A stretch of 64,000 nt of DNA from Atriophallophorus winterbourni (lineage: Eukaryota > Platyhelminthes > Trematoda > Plagiorchiida > Microphallidae): the NCBI GenBank assembly GCA_013407085.1, contig JACCGJ010013839.1:99653-163652 (forward strand). The letters run 5' to 3'. The position numbers and the translations under genes are program-made. Of the stretch, positions 52,799-63,681 are shown piece by piece. Every line of letters starts with the position of its first letter. Within the stretch, counting starts at the first letter, position 1. The notes beneath the pieces were generated by a model. The model saw only the letters and a program-made list of their open reading frames with translations. It did not search any database and was not told the origin of the DNA.

Positions 52799-53458
52799 TT
52801 ATGCCACGTGACGGTTTGGCCAATCGGGATGTGGCGTCGCAAAATGAATCCGTTTCGGAAGTCGGTGGTCCGGCATCCGTAAAACGTGACCCAACCAGCG
52901 TAACTTATGCAGGTTGATCTGCTTCTCTATATCAACATTACTACCGAACAACTTATTTCGGAAATCATCGGTGCGTATGCGATTGTAACAGCTAACTCCT
53001 AGAATGTTGCGGATACATCGGTTGTCAAATACTTCGAGACGCTGAATATGTTCTTTACGTAAGGTCCAAGTTTCGCACCCATACAATAACACAGCCCGAA
53101 CTGTCGCTTTATAGACTCTACCCTTGAGTAACAGAGACAGTCCTTTCTGATGCCAGAGGTGACCTAGGTTGCGGAATGCAACGGTTGCTTTATTAATGCG
53201 TGCCGAGACCTCGTCATTTAACGATGCAAAATTATTGATACAACTACCGAGATACGTAAAACTATCTACAATTTCAAGCGTTTGATTGTGAAGTAATAAA
53301 GTGCTGTTTGATAAGTTGATGTCCTGCAATGGGACACTGCACTTAGAAGGTGCAAAACACATTCCAAATGCGGGCACAATACTAGCTAGCTTGTTCAGTA
53401 TCGCCTGTGCATCTATGTACGAGTCGAAGAGCAGAACTATATCATCAACATAGTCCAA
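52799..53458 (-). pseudogene. RTE-B catalytic end and C-terminus
   Basis: 219 open codons starting at DYVDDIVLLFDSYIDAQAI, with V replacing the A of YADD, then FAPSKCSVPLQDINLSN, VDSFTYLGSCI, KGRVYKATVRAVLLYGCETW and LGHVLRMPDHRLPKRI. It keeps the frame that RTE-A lost. Confidence 0.85.
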
Positions 53459-53515
53459 GTCGAGAAGCTTGCCGCCTGCTATTATGTGAACACCGAAAGC
53501 TGCGGCTGGTTCGTT

Positions 53516-54213
53516 TCATAATTTCATGATTGCATCAATTATAAAATTGAACAAAAATGGAAAAATCGGACACCCTTGTCGGACGCCACTTGTGGTGGTG
53601 AATTTGGGTGAGATTTCTTTGTAAAACCTAACGCATGAAGTGCACGCAGTATGTCGACATACTTTCGCGGAACGCTTTGCATAGCAAGGTGTTAAACAAG
53701 CCATTTCGATCGACTGAATCAAAAGCTCCTTTGAAGTCTAAAAAGATGGCTATTGTCTGCTGTCGATGAGTGTGCCGCAGTTCTAAGATCTGACGAAGAG
53801 TAAAAATAGTGCTCGACACAGCCTCTGCCAAGCTGGAAGCCAGATTGCTGCTCTCGGATCTGTGATTCCCTATGCGATGTTAATCTTCGAAGACATATGG
53901 ACGCTAACAATCTCGTAATTATTGGAGTGAGACTTATCCCACGGTGATTAGAGCATGAGCTTCGCACACCTTTTTTAAATATATGTATGATAACCGATTC
54001 TCCCCAACTCGGAGGGACGGATTCTGACAACCACACTTCACGGAGGAGATCGCCTAATCTGCTGATTAGGACATGGCAACCTTTATTGAACAAAACAGGC
54101 GGTATATCATCGGGGCCATCAGCTTTGAATCGTTTCATGGATTCGATACATGCTTTAATTTCTAAATCATTAGGGGGATCTGCGCTAACAGACCTAGGAT
54201 CACACTGCTTCAA
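53516..54213 (-). pseudogene. RTE-B reverse transcriptase
   Basis: Reads FKADGPDDIPPVLF, IIHIFKKGVRSSCSNHRGIS, AIFLDFKGAFDSVDR and GVRQGCPIFPFLFNFIIDAI in two or three frames. A stop lies just before the YADD position; the YVDDIVLLF block is in the next entry. Frame changes occur near 53820 and 53640. Confidence 0.83.
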
Positions 54214-54787
54214 ATGAGGGAATGATTCTGTTGCAGGCGACCAGCTGAATTGTTCTTCAGAATGTTCGGCCCAGCATTAGAGGCACCGATTCTTATTAGT
54301 ACCGTTTATTTCAGCGATAGTCTCACTCCTTTTTTCTTAGGCCCCGTCGATCGAATAAGTTGGAAGAGTTTTCGCACGTTACCCGCATTATTTGCTATCT
54401 CCATTTCTTCGACCTTATTTAGCCACCACTTTTCTCTGTCTAGTCTTAAGCTCCGTTTAAGTTCATTCCTTACGCGTCTACGCTCTGTATTGTGTCCAGG
54501 ACCATGAGGTATTTGGCGTCGCTGGTGAAAACTTTCTATAGAGCGCTGTGAAATTCAGTGGGACTTTGAGGTCGATTGTGTAGTCTCACAGGCTGATATT
54601 GCGACCGCTCGCATAATCCACCTTTCACCGCCAGTTGCACACAGAGAAACTGAGAGTGAGTTACGTAAAGTGGTCCTATAAATTTCTTGAACTGCAGGCT
54701 GATAAAAGTTTTCGACCGCAATGCGTTTCCCATTCGAAACATTCGCACCACACAAGAACATGATCTGAATCTATGCAGGTATTCCAA
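54214..54787 (-). pseudogene. RTE-B linker
   Basis: Equivalent to RTE-A 3254-3664 and the start of its RT; readable only in short frame-shifted pieces (EYLHRFRSCSC, KPLRVRNELKRSL-like). Confidence 0.5.
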
Positions 54788-54827
54788 AAGGAGCGACAGT
54801 CTTCAATGCAAAATTTCCAGCGAGCAC

Positions 54828-55476
54828 TTATGGTGATATTGTCGATTTGGGCCGAAGGTTGGCTTCCATCCGGCGAGCGCCATGTGGCACATTGACATCT
54901 TTTATGGCGAAAGGAAGTGCTGCTAATGAATAATCGAGATTTTGCACAGAATTGTATAAACCGTTAACCATTATCTGTGCGCTGGCCTTCAAGACCAAAT
55001 ATGCCACCTGATTGTGATTCAGAAGTATTTGAGCAACCCAGTCTGCCATTCATATCTCCCGCTAAGACAACAATATCGGAGCTTTTTGCACGTCGCAAAA
55101 GAGCATATAGATCGTCGTAGAAGGTGTTCTTCTCGTCGTCCGAATGTGTGTTAGTCGAGGCGTAAGTTGCTACAATACACAAGCATCTCTGATTAGAAGA
55201 TTTGAAGTTTGGTTTAATATTAGTGGAAAGTCTAACTGCGCACATCCTGCTATTGCAAGGAATCCAATCGATTAGACGGGTTTCGGCACGGGAATTCAAC
55301 ACTACACTAACACCCACCTGTTCTGAAATGGCAGCTACAGAATCACCTGAGCAGCGCAAAAAATAGCGAGTTGAAAGGTTCGGGACAGTAAGTTCAGTGA
55401 TTATAGACGGATCATATAACCGCGTTTCCGACAAACAGCGAACATCAATAGGTAGACTATCTAAGGTGAGAGCCAA
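54828..55476 (-). pseudogene. RTE-B endonuclease
   Basis: Reads LTLDSLPIDVRCLSETRLYD, YFLRCSGDSVAAISEQVGV, CIVATYASTNTHSDDE and VVLAGDMNGRLGCSNTSESQ, then in another frame IDNITISARW. RTE-A lacks one base where this copy reads ELTVPNLSTRYF, which located a frameshift in RTE-A. Confidence 0.82.
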
Positions 55477-55756
55477 TGCAGCTTACTGGCCTATTTGTTT
55501 GAGAGTTCTGACATTCATGGCTCCGATGTGAGCAGAGATCCGTGGTTTCAGAAAGTGATCTGTAAATTCGCAAACAGAGAATGTTCCAGCATGTTCAGCG
55601 CGGTTTTTTCTAAGGCTGGGATTGACAGACGGAGAGTTGTTAGGAGGGGATGGATCAGAAACAGTTATAAGAGTAGGGCCAGCTTGTTTTGCTTACCGCC
55701 CTTTGTGGTTATTGTTGTTGTGGCCTCCTTCGGTCGATGTCGATCATGGCTGTATT

Positions 55757-55859
55757 GTATGTTATGAAGCACACGCCGATCCAGGCAAAGTGCCGCACAG
55801 TCAGAGGAATGCACGTGGCTACGATACGGTCAGGTTGTCCCAGACTAGACAGATATGAG
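55757..55859 (+). repeat. SINE-like repeat
   Basis: Contains GATCCAGGCAAAGTGCCGCA, ACGTGGCTACGATACGGTCA and CTAGACAGATATGAGG. About 70 bp downstream comes GGCCAATCAATTTAGCACGG, also seen after the 51553 copy. Confidence 0.78.
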
Positions 55860-56009
55860 GAAGAAAAGACAGGAAAAAACCACAGGAACTGGCACCGCTT
55901 GAAATCCACCTGTTTCAGGCCTGCAGCTCACTACCTCTGGCCAATCAATTTAGCACGGTGTTAGCGCCACAGCACATAAGTAATGCCATTGATGTACATC
56001 ACAATCTCG

Positions 56010-56720
56010 TGAATATTCAAGTTTTGCAGCTTTTGGAGTGACTAAACAGTCCTATTTGGGAGGAACAATCTCTCTCACAGCGCTGGCAACGAAAGTCAGA
56101 ACTCGGTTGTATTGCGTCAGTTGCACGCCAGCGACGTGATCTGCGTTTAGCAGCCAAGAGCTGTATCTGCTCCTCCCCAGCTTGCAGACGACGCTTTACA
56201 CAGTGCCTCCAATGTGAGCGGTCAAGAGCAAGTTCTTCCCAACTCGCCGGGTCAATGCCAAGAGCTTTCCTATCTCTTTTGCAAACGTCTTTGTACCGCA
56301 AGTGTGGTCTGCCCATATGGTCGACTTCCTAAATTGACACTCACCCTGGGTAAATCTTTCGGAATTCTACATTTTCCCCCATTTTTTAGACATGAACCAA
56401 GCCAGCGCCGGCGGCGCTGTCGCACTAGGGTGAACATGCTCGCAGATCAGCTTTTGAAAGCATTTCAAATGTTAGTACTTGTCCATCCACGATATGTTCA
56501 AGATACGACGGATGCTTCGTAGATGGAAGCATTCAGTTCCGTCGTGTCTCGGTGGGTGTCCAGGTTTCGCCTGCCGTACAGTAAAGCATTTAGTACGCAC
56601 GCGCTGTATACCATCATCTTTGTCTTTATAGTCAGCTTGCAGTTACCCCAAACACTAGAGTTCAAACGGGACAGAATGACAGCTGCTATGCCAATCCGCT
56701 TCTGTATGCGGCCGATGCAC
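56010..56720 (-). pseudogene. LINE C-terminal fragment with C2H2-like finger
   Basis: Minus strand reads CKLTIKTKMMVYSACVLNAL with LLYG, later GRPHLRYKDVCKRD, LKALGIDP-like ALGIDPASWEELALDRSHWR and the terminal finger CQRCERDCSSQIGLFSHSKS. This block is the familiar end of a group of endonuclease-RT LINEs in invertebrates. It differs from the RTE families around it. Clade not assigned. Confidence 0.7.
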
Positions 56721-57010
56721 TATAGAGTTGGGTTTCATAGTTATAGTCATGGTTGTATGCGGGCTGGGATTATGCCTGGTCGCACATGCCTAGACAGGAC
56801 AACAATTAGGGTTCTCGACCAAAGCCTTTGGCTAAAAAGCCTAACCCACAAGGCAGCGGGTTAGGTTGAGAGCGTGTTCGTCTAATCTCTATCCATTGAC
56901 CTTCCTGGTATGAGTGGCTCTGAAGGTACTCGACGAGCACCGACCAACATAGCTTAATGGGTCATAGAGGTACACAAGCCATCGCACCACGTTAAGGACC
57001 AGTCTTGGCG
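56700..57010 (-). repeat. RTE 5' leader module (inverted with 57515-57780)
   Basis: Strongly similar to 4620-4935 of RTE-A, including GGTTAGGTTGAG, CATTGACCTTCCTGGTATGA and CACCACGTTAAGG. It is in opposite orientation to the leader of RTE-C. Confidence 0.8.
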
Positions 57011-57059
57011 CATTCCATTTTCCGGTGCGGGGTTCTTGCGATGCGAGGTCACAGTGGTT

Positions 57060-57340
57060 AGTTAGACTTGAGGATCTGTCTCAAAACCGTAAGCATCTTA
57101 TTGGAGTGTTTGCTTAATTTTGTGTGTTATCAAGTGGAGTGCATAGCAGTGAAAGCCGCAAGTAAGCTGTCGTGCGGATGTCTATCTACTTGTTTACCTA
57201 ACTTCATTGGATATGTGATTCATTCGAGGCGTAGGCACCTCATCCTAGTTTCTATCCAATCTTCTACAGATTCTGTATGTTTTCAAGTTCCCCTTTTCCT
57301 ATGCTTGCATGGGTATTTTAAGCCGTGATTGTATATCAGT
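57060..57340 (+). repeat. RTE-A-type 3' end fragment
   Basis: Resembles the minus-strand 3' part of RTE-A (1510-1220): the final codons before the stop (SCKHLIGVFA-like) and GATTCATTCGAGGCGTAGGC. Orientation is plus. Confidence 0.6.
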
Positions 57341-57780
57341 TAAGCCTTAAGAACTTGCTATCGGTGCAGCACTATTTTCGTTGATGTTATGGATGCCCAA
57401 GAATTTACTCAAATAGCTGACTAAGGATCATGTTTAAATGCAAGTAGGCTTTCATGCCGATTTCGTTTTGCTCCCCGCAAAACCATGGAATCGTACACGG
57501 TCAAACATGTAATGCTGTCGCGCTGAGACTGGACCTTAACGTGGTGCGATGGTTTATGTACCTTCATGACCCATTGAGCTATGTTGGGTGGTGCCTTTTG
57601 GTGCCAGCAGAGCTACTCATACCAGGACGGTCGATGGATAGAGGTCAGACAAACTCAGTCTCAAGCCACTGCTTTGTGGTTCAGGCTTTTTAGCCAAAGG
57701 CTCCGGGTGGGGCCCCCTAAGCTAACCCCCTACTTCGGCCTGGGCAACCGGGTAGTATCACGCCCACAAGCAATTATGAA

Positions 57781-58560
57781 AATAAAGGTAAAAATGACAG
57801 ATCCCGTGCTATCGCGCTCTCTGCTCTCAAGCTCTTTGCTCTCTGCTCAAAATGCTTTACATGATCTCACACTGCATGCAAACTTTTTCAATAACTGTTT
57901 TCCGTTTTGTGGTTCTTTTGTTAGCCCTGACAGAAGTGCAGCTTGTTCATCGAGGTTTCCAAATTCAGCTACTTCGAATATTTTGCCTGCTTCGAATGCC
58001 TCCAGAGCGTTCTTCCGCCCACGCGTACCATTCAAATTAGCTGCGTTTAATGTACGGACTTTAGCTAGCATCCGACAGCAGGCAGCCTTGGCTCGCACGC
58101 TTGATAGCCTCGACGTCGATGTGTGCTGTTTGTCGGAAACACGCATGCATAACTCTAGCTCAGTTACACGATTGTCTAACCCTTCTAACTTACGTAAGTC
58201 ACACTATCTACGTTTGTCCACTGATGACGATGCCATGGTATCTGGTCACGCTGGTGTCGGAATCGTCTTGAGTGAGCGAGCTGAGGTCGCACTGTTAGAC
58301 TGGATCCCAGTCGACAGTCGCCTTTGTGCAGTAAGACTACAGGGTTCGTGCAAAAAGGCCGATTTCGCAACCAATCCCGCGACCTGTTTGTGGTTGCTGC
58401 CTATGCACCGACTAATTGTAGCTCTGAACGTGACAAGGATGAGTTTTATGGAAGATTACAAGCACTCATTAGACTTGCATCGAGAAGTGACATCGTTGTC
58501 CTAGCTGGAGACATGAATGCACGTGTTGGCCGTCTATCCTTAAACGAGGCTGGCTTGCCG
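57781..58560 (+). pseudogene. RTE-C endonuclease, first part
   Basis: Reads PFKLAAFNVRTLASIRQQAA, LARTLDSLDVDVCCLSETRM, GHAGVGIVLSERAEVALLDW and SRLCAVRLQG; a frameshift near 58350 leads to FVVAAYAPTNCSSERDKDEF and VVLAGDMNARVGRLSLNEAG. The insertion begins at about 58555. Confidence 0.87.
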
Positions 58561-59140
58561 AAATACCTCCACGTGGTGCCAGCTGGGTGGGCTCGGTTCT
58601 CCGAGCTCAGCGAAAGGTTCGGCGGTGGTGTCTGAGGGTGTGGTGGGTTTTCGCCTGGCAAGCGTTCTCCCTATAAAAAGCCACAAAAATCCAATGATGA
58701 CATCACGACGCGTCGGATGTGACTCGCCGCTCCAAAAGTCACTGCCCCTTGTCCTATCCAAGGACATTGTATGGTGCACAGGCAAAAACTGAAGTCACCA
58801 ACATATCAACGGGGTTATCGGGCTCCGAACTGGAAATTCCCAGAAAAGGGCGTATGAACCGCTTCATCGGTCACCGGCCACCGATAGGTGCGAACCTCTC
58901 TCGCTCCACTGCCTTGTGGGTAAAGGCTCGGGGTGGGACCCCCTAAACGAAATCTCCCTACTTCGGTGTAGGCAACCAGGTAGTATCATGCCTACGTTCA
59001 ACGATGCCGATGACAACGCTTTGTACCCCCTTCTCGCTTTGTACATCTCATTGTTTATGTTGAACGGCACTATATCTGTATTAGATTGTGCAAATATAAC
59101 ATAATAATCTTTTACACGATCATTTCGTGGGTGGACTGGT
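58555..59140 (+). repeat. Insertion in RTE-C endonuclease made of repeat modules
   Basis: About 585 bp. It holds the GGTGGG-AAAAAGCCACA module (58622-58740, like 9236-9350) and a GTAGTATCATGCC-ended module (58910-58995) related to the RTE-C leader at 57660-57775. The two together look like one composite mobile repeat. Confidence 0.65.
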
Positions 59141-60400
59141 TTGGTCTCGATGTCACCGTAATGACAAACGGCGAAAGCTTGCTTAACTTGTGCTCAGCGC
59201 ACAGACTGTACCAGCACCTAACTTCCGCCATTCGAAGCGCCACTCTCCACTTGGCGATCTCCATCGGCGGCCTTGTTCACGCAAATTGACCATATTGCTA
59301 TCAGCTACTCCTGGCGAGGGAGTGTGCAAGATTGCCGCTCCTGCTGGGGCACCTGTCTAGAGTCCGATCATGCGTTAGTCTGTGCTAAGCTCTCGATGCG
59401 TTTTGGTGGGAAACGTAGAAATGTTGCAAGGCAGTTGAATGGGGCTAGGCTTAACGATCTCCCGAGGGTTTCAGGCCAATTTGAGTCTGCATCTGTCTAC
59501 AGTTCCCCAAAATAGTATCGATGACCAATGGAGTGGGATTCAAACTTCCTTGGAAACAGCTGCGTTGGATAGTTGTAGGTTGACTTCCCGTGTAGCTCAG
59601 CACTGGGTTTCTGCGAATTCTATCCAATTAATGGACCAACGTCGGTTGCTTTCTGCTGATAGCATACATGATGCGTCACGGAGGCTTATCAAACGTAAAC
59701 TGGTTGCCAGTTTGAGAACCGACAGGGAAAGTTGGTGGAGTTCTAAGGCTACGGAAATGGAATCTGCGGCAGCTGTAGGCAATTTCAGAAAATTGTTCCA
59801 ACTCATCAGAACAACTGGTAGCGGGCGACCAGGCATCAGTGAGTTGATACGTGAAGCAGATGGTTTGCCAGTTTTTAACATGCACAGACGCATGGAGCGA
59901 TGGGCAGAACATTTTGAAGCACAGTTTAACTGGCCTTCTGCACCCACTGATTTCGAGAATACTGAACACTGTACCCCATGGTCGATTTCTCTTGAGGCTC
60001 CGACTCAATCAGAGATTTACAGTGTAGTCCGGAGCCTTAAGCGCCATCGGGCATCAGGTGCTGATGCTTTGCTTCCGTCATTGTTCAAAGATGGCGGTTT
60101 CGCTTTAGTTCGCGAACTTCAAGCGCTGTTTGCCAACATATGGGCTGAGGAACGCGTTCCGATCCCTTGGAGAGAATCAATAATTGCTCCTATTTTCAAA
60201 AAGGGACGGCGCGATTCCTGTGAAAATCATCGGGGTATCAGTCTCAGTTCAGTAGCTCCTAAAATACTGGCGTCCATTCTGCTTCACCGATTGAGTACCA
60301 AACGGGAAGAGCAAATCCGTGAGGAGCAAACTGGGTTTCGTGCCGGCCGAGGGTGCATAGATCAAATTTCACACTCCGTCAGTTACTGGAGCAACGCCAC
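59141..60400 (+). pseudogene. RTE-C endonuclease end, linker and first RT part
   Basis: Endonuclease resumes with FGLDVTVMTNGESLLNLCSA and TQIDHIAISYSWRGSVQDCR with SDHALV. After a frame change near 59440 come DSCRLTSRVAQHWVS, RRLIKRKLVASLRTDRESWW, FRKLFQLIRTTGSGRPG, GADALLPSLFKDGG, SIIAPIFKKGRRDSCENHRG and EEQTGFRAGRGCIDQ, where a frameshift (near 60365) moves to the next entry. Confidence 0.86.
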
Positions 60401-61570
60401 ACTTTTCGTAAACCAACTATCGTGGTATTTCTTGACATCCGAGCGGCATTCGATTCAATCGATCGTGAAAGTCTTTGGAACTGTCTACTGAGACATGGAG
60501 TGCCCGAAAAGTATGTTTGGATCTTGAAAGCATTATATTGCCAAACTTCGGGCAGGGTTCGAGCGTACGGACAATTGTCGTCCTCGTTCAATATCTCCCG
60601 CGGGGTGCGGCAGGGCTGCCCTATCTCGCCGTTCCTTTTTAACTTCGCGATCGACGATGTCCTGAGAAAAGCTTTAGCTGGCCTGGTGGGCACAGGTGTT
60701 GAACTTCTGCCGGGTGAGCGAGCGACCGATCTAGAGTATGCCGATGACATTGCACTTCTGGGAGATGACCCTCATATAATGCAACAAGCCCTGGACCGCC
60801 TGGCACTTGAAGCTTCAAGGTATGGCATGTGCTTTGCGCCTAACAAGTGTAAAACACTTACCCAGGATTGGAACGGCTCTCTTCCAAACCTAACTGTGTG
60901 CGATGTCAATCTTGAATTGGTCGACAGCTTTGTTTACCTTGGCAGTTGTATCTCCGCTGGAGGTTGTGTCGAGGACGAGATCTCACATCGTGTTCGCAAA
61001 GCGGGTGCAGCGTTTGCTAACCTTCGCCACCTGTGGCGTCGACGCGATGGTTCACTCCATACTAAAGGCCGAGTGTACAACGCAGTGGTGCGTGCTACAC
61101 TCATTTATGGCTGCGAAACCTGGTCTATCCGAGCGGAAGATGTCCGTCGGCTTTCTGTTTTTGATACCCGTTGCCTGCGTAGAATTTCTCGCATTCGGTG
61201 GCAGCATCGTGTTACAAATATAGATGTCTGCAAGCGGGTGTTAGGACCAGGTGGCCACGGACTGAGAGAAATGCTGATGCTTGCTCGCTTGCTATGGTTG
61301 GGACATGTATTAAGAATGCCTACTCACCGTTTACCGTACCGCGCCTTATTCGCAGAGCCTGACAGAAGCTGGGAGAAAAGATCAGGTGGCCAGTCCATGA
61401 CGTGGCGCGTTGGGATGAAGAAACTCACCGTAGCGCTAGGCTCAGTTGGGCGTATTCGTTTGCCTGGGTGGGGTCCAAAAGATCCACCTAATAGTTGGCT
61501 GGAAACCTTACGCGATATGGCTACAAACCGAAGTCAGTGGCGCCAGTGTATTTTATTATGTGTGTCATAA
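60353..61570 (+). pseudogene. RTE-C RT catalytic part and C-terminus
   Basis: 405 open codons. Motif A is VVFLDIRAAFDSIDRESLW, motif B GVRQGCPISPFLFNFAIDDV, motif C LEYADDIALLGDD. The C-terminus has CKTLTQDWNGSLPNLTVCD, LYGCETW-like IYGCETWSIRAEDVRRL, IRWQHRVTNIDVCKRVLG, LGHVLRMPTHRLPYRALFAE, GGQSMTWRVGMKK and the RTE-typical LPGWGPKDPPNSWLETLRDM. No break is visible inside; only its junction to the upstream frame is lost. Confidence 0.88.
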
Positions 61571-61796
61571 TTTTTTATTCGGTATTATTTTACATAAAAA
61601 AAACAAACAAAACAAAAAACCCAAAAAATCGCATGCAGTGAAACTACAAAAACAAGCTGCTTTTTTGTGCATTTGCTTTTGCGTATTCCGCTTGCCTGCT
61701 TTCCCTTTTCCACGCGCTTGCTTATCTGCTTTTTCTGCTTCATATTGCTTGGCACTTTGTCTAGCTCCAGACTTGTGCTTCATGATGATGATGAGT

Positions 61797-62502
61797 GTTA
61801 AAAGTGGTCAGAGCAATAAATTTCCTTCGCAATGATTATTAACTGCTCCTTATATCTGACCCGGCTTCCATTGTCCGCGTATAGTGAACGAATGTTGAAG
61901 CACACAGACTCCGGTTTAACTCAGACTTCCACAGTCAGCTTGGGAGCGAAACGTTATGCTGTTCATTCTAATCTAATTTGTTCTCTATTTCACGGTGGCA
62001 TCGCCATGATTGCAAAGACATAGTTGCCCGTTCAACACGATGAGGACTTTTATTGTGCTTCATCAGGGTTTTGTGTTAAGCGATTTATGCCTCCAACATT
62101 TTTGCTTTGTAATCAGCCCTGCCTAGGTTTGCTACATCGTTTAAAGACTTTAAACACAAAGTTGTGAACGGACTGTTTTTCCTTTACAGGACTTTGTAAG
62201 CTGACTCTCGCTTAGCCAACATCTGGTGCAATACACTGGGGCCATTTGTCTTCTTTTTCTTCTTTTTAAAACGTGTTCATCCCACAAAATGGTCGGAACA
62301 ATTATTATCAAACACATTATATCTAACACCTTTCTCTAATCAACTAAATTGGTGGTGCCCTTACAGTCATACGTTCGAGCATCATCGAAATTATGTGTGC
62401 GTTAACAGCACAACGCTTGTTCTATCCAATTTTTAATCAAAATTTGCCTTGGTTATCTTCCATCGTGTTCGCATTTGATATAACCCTTTTACCCGCCTAT
62501 AG
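61797..62502 (+). other. Probable intron upstream of citrate synthase exon
   Basis: No coding motif recognised. It ends in a pyrimidine-containing acceptor with CTATAG at 62497-62502. The citrate synthase exon that should precede it was not found in the window. Confidence 0.5.
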
Positions 62503-62712
62503 TACGTTTATGAAGATTCCGTGGATTTGGTCGCCAAGTTGCCTACGATTGCTGCAATGATCTATCGAAATTTGTACCGCGATGGCACTTCGGTGTGTGC
62601 GATCGATCCGAAAAAGGATTGGTCGGACAATTTCTGCCGCATGCTCGGTTACGAGAAGCCGGAATTTACGGAAATGATGCGACTCTATCTGACTGTTCAT
62701 TGTGACCATGAG
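62503..62712 (+). CDS. Citrate synthase, internal exon
   Basis: Citrate synthase condenses acetyl-CoA and oxaloacetate, the entry step of the mitochondrial TCA cycle. This 70-codon exon begins [20 protein letters not shown], continues [15 protein letters not shown] and [20 protein letters not shown], and ends [12 protein letters not shown]. The terminal HxDHE holds oxaloacetate-binding histidines known from the animal enzyme (pig His238 region). An AG acceptor precedes it and GTAATG follows; both ends are phase 0. The next exon continues the protein without gap. Product name is certain; no symbol is given since the species is unknown. Confidence 0.95.
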
Positions 62713-63146
62713 GTAATGTTTGGTGCACTTTGCGTTTGTTCTGTATACTGTTTACAAAAATGTTCTTCTCTGTTGATATTGGAAGCAATATCTTTATTAA
62801 CTTAGTGGTATTTATGTCTAGTCAAGTAGAAAACCCCCGCTTTATTTGAGGTGCTGAATCCTGTAACCATATTTTATGCAGTATCAAGTTCAAATGGTTC
62901 GCTTTTAACTTCGTAAATGCGCTAAATCGTAAGGCCTAGATTGTCATCAACTGTCAAAGGCTCCACCACAAAGATCAGCCAGCAATATCTAAGTCAATGT
63001 TTCGTTTTACTGATCACCCTGTTATCGACATCCACGTCTTGTATCCATTATAAATTCCTCGGTTACCGTATTTTGTACAATAACTGTTTCTTTTGGTACC
63101 CTTGAGTGACATTTTTAATCAACTGTGTTTATCATTTGTGAATCAG

Positions 63147-63368
63147 GGTGGTAATGTGAGTGCGCATGCTTGTCATTTGGTCGGCAGTGCCTTGTCTGAC
63201 CCATATTTGAGCTTCGCCGCCTCGATGTGTGGACTGGCTGGCCCGCTACACGGCTTAGCTAATCAAGAAGTGCTTATCTGGATCACCCAACTGAGGGACG
63301 CTCTCGGGGATAACCCAACAGACGAACAAGTGTCCAAGTATGTGAACGACACCATCAAAGCAGGGAGG
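63147..63368 (+). CDS. Citrate synthase, next internal exon
   Basis: 74 codons after a 434-bp intron with GTAATG donor and ATCAG acceptor. It reads [40 protein letters not shown] and [20 protein letters not shown], ending KAGR before GTGAGT. The histidine of SAHA corresponds to catalytic His274 of pig citrate synthase. The following exon with the PGYGH motif (His320) must lie beyond position 64000, since it is not seen here. The gene is thus cut by the window end, not broken. Confidence 0.95.
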
Positions 63369-63681
63369 GTGAGTTTTCACTGTGTTCATCGTTTACGGTT
63401 TACAACATTGTAAAGGGGTCATTGTTTTTATTCAAATTTGCCAATTATTTTACTCTATCAACCTTTTACGTGCAAAGAGCACGAAACTGACATGGATATG
63501 CCTTTGGCGTTAAAGCTGGCGTGGGTGACGTATCGTGAAAATTGCATCAGTTCAGCGAGGATTCATTCCTGTGTCAACTCATTCTTAGTAATACTCATTC
63601 TGTTTGCTTATGTGTATCTTGTACTGATGTGGTTGCTGAGGTTTGGATAGAAAAGCAAATCACGTCCAGAATTGCTAAAGC
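63369..63681 (+). other. Citrate synthase intron, first part
   Basis: Starts with a GTGAGT donor. Short ORFs here match no citrate synthase exon. Confidence 0.55.

Larger units (their letters stand above)
52740..55620 (-). mobile_element. RTE-clade LINE (RTE-B)
   Basis: Close relative of RTE-A on the minus strand, from the LSETR endonuclease motif to the C-terminal region. The 3' UTR and tail are missing at the left. The 5' leader lies apart at 56700-57010, separated by other insertions, or belongs to another copy. Many stops and frameshifts are present. Confidence 0.82.
57515..61795 (+). mobile_element. RTE-clade LINE, nearly full length (RTE-C)
   Basis: 5' leader, endonuclease, RT, C-terminus, 3' UTR and a short ATG/GAT tail (61782-61795). 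A 0.6-kb insertion (58555-59140) splits the endonuclease and frameshifts occur near 58350, 59440 and 60365. It is distinct from RTE-A/B but collinear with them. Confidence 0.87.
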
